Shown: one piece after another, positions 30,013 through 32,847 of the stretch
How positions within the stretch are numbered: position 1 is the first letter of the stretch
How the letters are laid out: each line of letters starts with the position of its first letter
Assembly: GCA_963769845.1 (NCBI GenBank)
Contig: CAVYNL010000017.1
Span: forward strand, 1-32,847
Length of the DNA stretch: 32,847 nt
Direction: 5' to 3'
From: JBGQMW01 sp963769845
GTDB lineage: Archaea > Thermoproteota > Bathyarchaeia > Bathyarchaeales > Bathycorpusculaceae
The notes under the pieces: model-generated
Database searches by the model: none
What the model was told of the DNA's origin: nothing
The model's input: only the letters and a program-made list of their open reading frames with translations
Program-made: the position numbers and the translations under genes

Positions 30013-31438
30013 ATGCCACCAGGAATCGAGGAAGTCTGCAGGTACGTTCTCAAGAAAGTCACGCCCACAAAGCGGAAAGAAGCAAGATTGAAGCCCTTGC
30101 CAGAAAACTGGAGAAAAGAGTAGCTTCAGCAGCAAAAACGGCAAAAATCAAAGCCAAAGTCCGCGTAGAAGGTTCTGTTGCAAAAGACACTTGGCTGAGC
30201 GGAGAACCCGACATCGACATTTTCATGCGCGTACCCACCTCCACACCGCGGAAATCACTTGGAGACATCTGCCTCAGCGTTGCCAGGAAAGCCACTGAAG
30301 GCTCAAGACAGGTTGAGAGATTCGCGGAACACCCGTACCTTGAAGCGTTCGTGGAAGACACCAGAGTCAACATCGTCCCCTGCTACGACACAAAACGGGC
30401 GAATGGCAGAGCGCCACGGACAGAACCCCGTTCCACACAGACTACATGAAGAAGCATCTGAGCCTCAAGATGCGGGGCGAAGTGCGGCTGCTGAAGAAGT
30501 TCATGAAGGGCATAGGAGTTTATGGCGCCGAAATAAAAACCGGCGGGTTCAGCGGCTACCTGTGCGAACTCTTCGTCCTGCATTACGGGTCTTTCGTCAA
30601 GACGCTTGAAGCTTTTGCGCGGCACAAGCAGCGCATAGTCGTTGACATAGAAGGACACTACAAAAACCGAAAAACGAAATAGCACTGCTCTTCAACGAAC
30701 CATTGGTCATCATCGACCCCGTGGACAAAGGCAGAAACGTAGCATCTGCCGTTCAGGCACAGAAACTCCACACACTCGTCGCGGCGGCGCAAGCCTTCCT
30801 CAAGACACCCGACCCGAAGTTCTTTTGCCCAACCACAACCGTTCCGCTGAACCTAAAGAAGCCGAAAAGAAAATCAAAGAACGCGGTTCAGCCATCCTCT
30901 TCGTAACCTTCAACGCGGTGAAGGCCGTTCCAGACGTTCTGTGGGGTCAGCTCCACAAGTCCCAGCGCTCATTGCGCAAGCTTGTCCAGCTCAACGATTT
31001 CAGGCTCCTCCGCGACACGGCTTGGAGCGATGAAAAAGACATGAACATGTTCATCTTCGAAGTCGAACAGCAAACAATCTCTCCTGTCAAGAAGCATCTG
31101 GGACCGCCGTTAGACAGAGAAAGTGAATGCGAGAAGTTCCTCAGAAAACACGGCAACAACTCCCAAACGGTCTGCGGGCCGTACGTGGAAGACGGCAGGT
31201 GGGTCGTGATCCTCAAGAGAAAGTTTTCAGATGCGGCAGAACTGCTCAACAACAGGTTGAAGGATGGAGGCAGAAATGCCGGCGTTGCCGAACAGATCTC
31301 GCACGTGTTCAGTAAAGGCTTCAGGATTCTTGTCAATGAAGAAGTATTAGGGGTCTACAAGGAAAACCGAGAATTTGCGTGTTTCTGACAGAGTTCTTGG
31401 ACGGCAGGCCCAAGTGGCTAGCGGCCAGCCAAGACTAA
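30013..31438 (+). CDS. cca: CCA-adding enzyme, archaeal class I (five frameshifts)
   Basis: This enzyme adds CCA to tRNA 3' ends. No single frame is whole, but consecutive frames spell one protein of about 476 residues. In order: MPPGIEEVCRYVLKKVTPTK; KIEALARKLEKR to GSVAKDTW and GEPDIDIFMRVP (catalytic GS and DxD); GEWQSATDRTPFHTDYM to GGFSGYLCELFVLHYG; IALLFNEPLVIIDPVDKGRN; SAILFVTFNAVKAVPDVLWG to REFA; FLTEFLDGRPKWLAASQD to TAA 31436-31438. Shifts sit at about 30084, 30397-30399 (GGG), 30670-30674 (A5), 30823-30826 (T4) and 31380. Each is explained by one lost base, mostly in homopolymers. An essential gene with only homopolymer losses suggests consensus error. Its end overlaps uppP by 21 bases. 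Confidence 0.9.
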
Positions 31439-32207
31439 TGCGATCAGAGCCAGGCCAAGCGTCGACGTGTAAAAGGCGAAGTAATGAAACTTTGCTTGCC
31501 ACTATCTTCGAGACAAGCTTTATGGCGACGTAACCTACAATCATGGCCACGATTACTCCGGCCAGAAGCTCCATCGAACCGATTCCTTGAGCGGCCACGG
31601 CCGCGATCATGGTACACCTCTACAACCAGGTCGCCTATTACGGCTGGGATCGAGAGCAGGAAGGAGAATTTGAAGGCTTTTTCCCTCTTCAATCCGAGCA
31701 GTAGCGCGGTTGAGATCGTTATTCCGCTTCTTGAAAGTCCCGGGAATATGGCAAAGCCTTGAGCTGCGCCCATGATTAGCGCTATCGTGTAGGTGATAGT
31801 GTCCGTGTTCTCTTTTCGAATATTGAGGTGTAGACTATCGTTGCGCCAACGAGGAGAGTAATTCCGATCGCGGGTATTTTGGAGAGTGTCTTCGAGGAAC
31901 TACGTAGAGCAGTCCGACTATAGCTGTGGGGATGGTCGCGATGATTATGGGGCGGTATAAGTTGGCCATAATTCGATTTCGAAGCCTGCGCACTAATGAG
32001 GGAAAGTATGCTTCTGACTTCTCTTCTGAAAAAGAACACAACGACTATGAGCGTTCCAACGTGCAATGCTACGTTGAAAAGTGCGTTGACCTTCAAATCC
32101 CAGAAATGCTCGACTATTCGGAGGTGCGCAGTGCTCGAGATGGGCAGCCATTCTGCCAAGCCTTGGATCAACCCGAGAATTATGGTCTGTATCATCTGGT
32201 CAAACAA
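31418..32207 (-). CDS. uppP: Undecaprenyl-diphosphatase UppP/BacA (at least five frameshifts)
   Basis: UppP recycles polyprenyl diphosphate carriers at the membrane. The N-terminal frame (TTG 32207, or ATG 32195) gives ILGLIQGLAEWLPISSTAH, with the ExxP active-site motif, and VALHVGTLIVVVFFFRREV. Later frames give YRPIIIATIPTAIVGLLY, LSKIPAIGITLLVGATIVY, ITYTIALIMGAAQGFAIFPG, LSRSGITISTALLLGLKREK (PGxSRSGxT motif), SMELLAGVIVAMIVGYVAIK and FHYFAFYTSTLGLALIALVL ending at 31418. Breaks fall near 31960, 31885-31900 (probably two), 31810, 31612 and 31490. The pieces join into a normal-length protein of about 260 residues. The carrier in this organism may be dolichol-like. Confidence 0.87.
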
Positions 32208-32262
32208 GGATCATCGCCACGCGCTCAACCATGCTAGCGGTTTGAAAAGTTAATTAGCGCAG

Positions 32263-32271
32263 CTTATTAAC
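32263..32271 (+). promoter_or_regulatory. TATA-like box for the DUF6125-like gene
   Basis: CTTATTAAC predicts transcription from about 32293, upstream of the candidate starts at 32320 and 32332. Confidence 0.35.
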
Positions 32272-32331
32272 CTTGTACGTTGGTGCACGCAGTGAGCGAA
32301 TACCCTTCGGGAAGCGTTGATGTATTTCTTA

Positions 32332-32834
32332 ATGCTGGAAACGATGCCCAACAGCAAGCTGCTGGACTTTTTCTTTCTGCAGGTTATAGAAACCTGTGGA
32401 GAGTCGACGGCCTCTATTTTCTGGGCATAGAGAAAAAGTTAGGACCCAAGCAGCAGCCGAAATCGACGCCGGCGTCTGGGAAGCGATGGCCGCTATCGAA
32501 GCGAGAAGCCTCCAGAAAACTGATTCAAACATCAGAAAACCCGAACATACCACAAATCATAGACCTACTCCGCATGTCAAGCTGGGCCCTAGACCAACCC
32601 TTCAAAACGATAGAAATCAGCGACAAAAAGGCGGTCCTCTGGGTCAAAAAATGCAGAACCCAAGAAACCCGCCTGAACAAAGGCCTAACAGAGTTTCCAT
32701 GCAAAAACGTCCGACACGGCTACCTGAAAAACTTCGCAAAAACACTCAACCCAGAAGTCAAAGTGAACTGTTCGTTCTGCCCGCCAGACAAACACCCTAA
32801 AGACTCTTGGTGCGAATGGGAATTTACACTATGA
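32332..32834 (+). CDS. DUF6125-like protein (three frameshifts)
   Basis: Joined frames spell a protein of about 166 residues. One frame gives MLETMPNSKLLDFFFLQV. Another, after about 32375, gives YRNLWRVDGLYFLGIEKKLG. A third, after about 32445, gives AAAEIDAGVWEAMAAIEARS. After about 32517 the second frame returns with WALDQPFKTIEISDKKAVLW, KKCRTQETRLNKGLTEFPCK and SFCPPDKHPKDSWCEWEFTL. The ending, with four cysteines (KKC, PCK, NCSFCPP) plus DSWCEWEF, resembles the DUF6125/L-2-amino-thiazoline-4-carboxylic acid hydrolase-like group; the family name is from memory. The function is unknown, and the Cys pattern suggests metal or thiol chemistry. ATG 32320 in the same frame is an alternative start. 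Confidence 0.75.
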
Positions 32835-32847
32835 TTTTCGGAGTTTA

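Noticed and set aside
32089..32100. TTCAAATCCCAG resembling a tRNA T-loop
   Set aside because: It lies in coding sequence of uppP (LKVNALFN region on the other strand) and has no acceptor or anticodon stem around it.
29435..32834. Frameshifts as programmed recoding or pseudogenes
   Set aside because: Too many, in four adjacent genes, mainly single-base homopolymer losses without slippery sites or downstream structures; consensus error is simpler.
1..32847. CRISPR array, insertion sequence, prophage or toxin-antitoxin module
   Set aside because: I saw no spaced direct repeats, transposase, integrase or phage-type proteins, and composition is even across the window.

Overview
The window looks like chromosomal DNA from an archaeon, most likely a Bathyarchaeia-type (TACK) lineage. 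It encodes a two-repeat TATA-binding protein, RadA, an Lhr-type helicase, an archaeal/eukaryotic-type signal peptidase, a class II HMG-CoA reductase, archaeal CCA-adding enzyme, the UPF0200/UPF0201 pair, and a tiny zinc protein that resembles the crenarchaeal chromatin protein Cren7. Many genes start with GTG or TTG, and TATA-like boxes of the TTTAAA/TTATAA type precede most transcription units. The lineage call is an inference from gene content. I see no tRNA or rRNA gene, CRISPR array, transposon or prophage, and no gene-free stretch over 300 bases.

Layout. 1-4.1 kb: ribosome rescue factor RqcH, a small membrane protein, a gene tightly coupled to radA, and radA. 4.2-5.8 kb: two-subunit class I fumarase. 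5.9-7.6 kb: an uncharacterised operon of three membrane proteins. 7.7-12.1 kb: a double zinc-ribbon protein, RimI-type acetyltransferase, LarA-family racemase, an MBL hydrolase followed by pyrE, and tbp. 12.2-17.6 kb: signal peptidase, the Cren7-like zinc protein, Lhr helicase, a Cys-rich helical protein, a homologue of the protein-lysine methyltransferase aKMT, and a thioesterase. 17.6-22.3 kb: YkgJ-type Cys cluster protein, Gdt1-family transporter, UbiA prenyltransferase, YciI and two VOC proteins, and a TIM-barrel isomerase. 22.3-26.5 kb: a leftward operon mvaA-prs-trmG10-rnz. 26.7-32.8 kb: DUF998 protein, a leftward UPF0200-UPF0201-beta-CASP operon, 2'-5' RNA ligase, CCA-adding enzyme, UppP and a DUF6125-like protein.

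Functional themes. There is a strong tRNA/RNA-processing theme (rnz, trmG10, cca, thpR, beta-CASP nuclease, UPF0200/0201). Isoprenoid and lipid-carrier metabolism is represented by mvaA, a UbiA enzyme and uppP. PRPP supply and use is represented by prs and pyrE. Genome maintenance is represented by radA, lhr, the Cren7-like protein and possibly its methylase.

Sequence quality matters here. I found one-base frameshifts in nine genes by matching reading frames to expected protein continuations. Five are isolated (about 2885, 5624, 17407, 21342, 24080). At least 15 more are packed into 29.6-32.5 kb, mostly single-base losses in short homopolymers, in housekeeping genes such as cca and uppP. That pattern points to consensus error near a low-coverage contig end rather than gene decay.

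The most interesting biological lead is the overlooked 56-residue Cren7-like zinc protein at 12931-13101 together with the aKMT-like methyltransferase at 16679-17170. In Sulfolobus, Cren7 is a known aKMT substrate.
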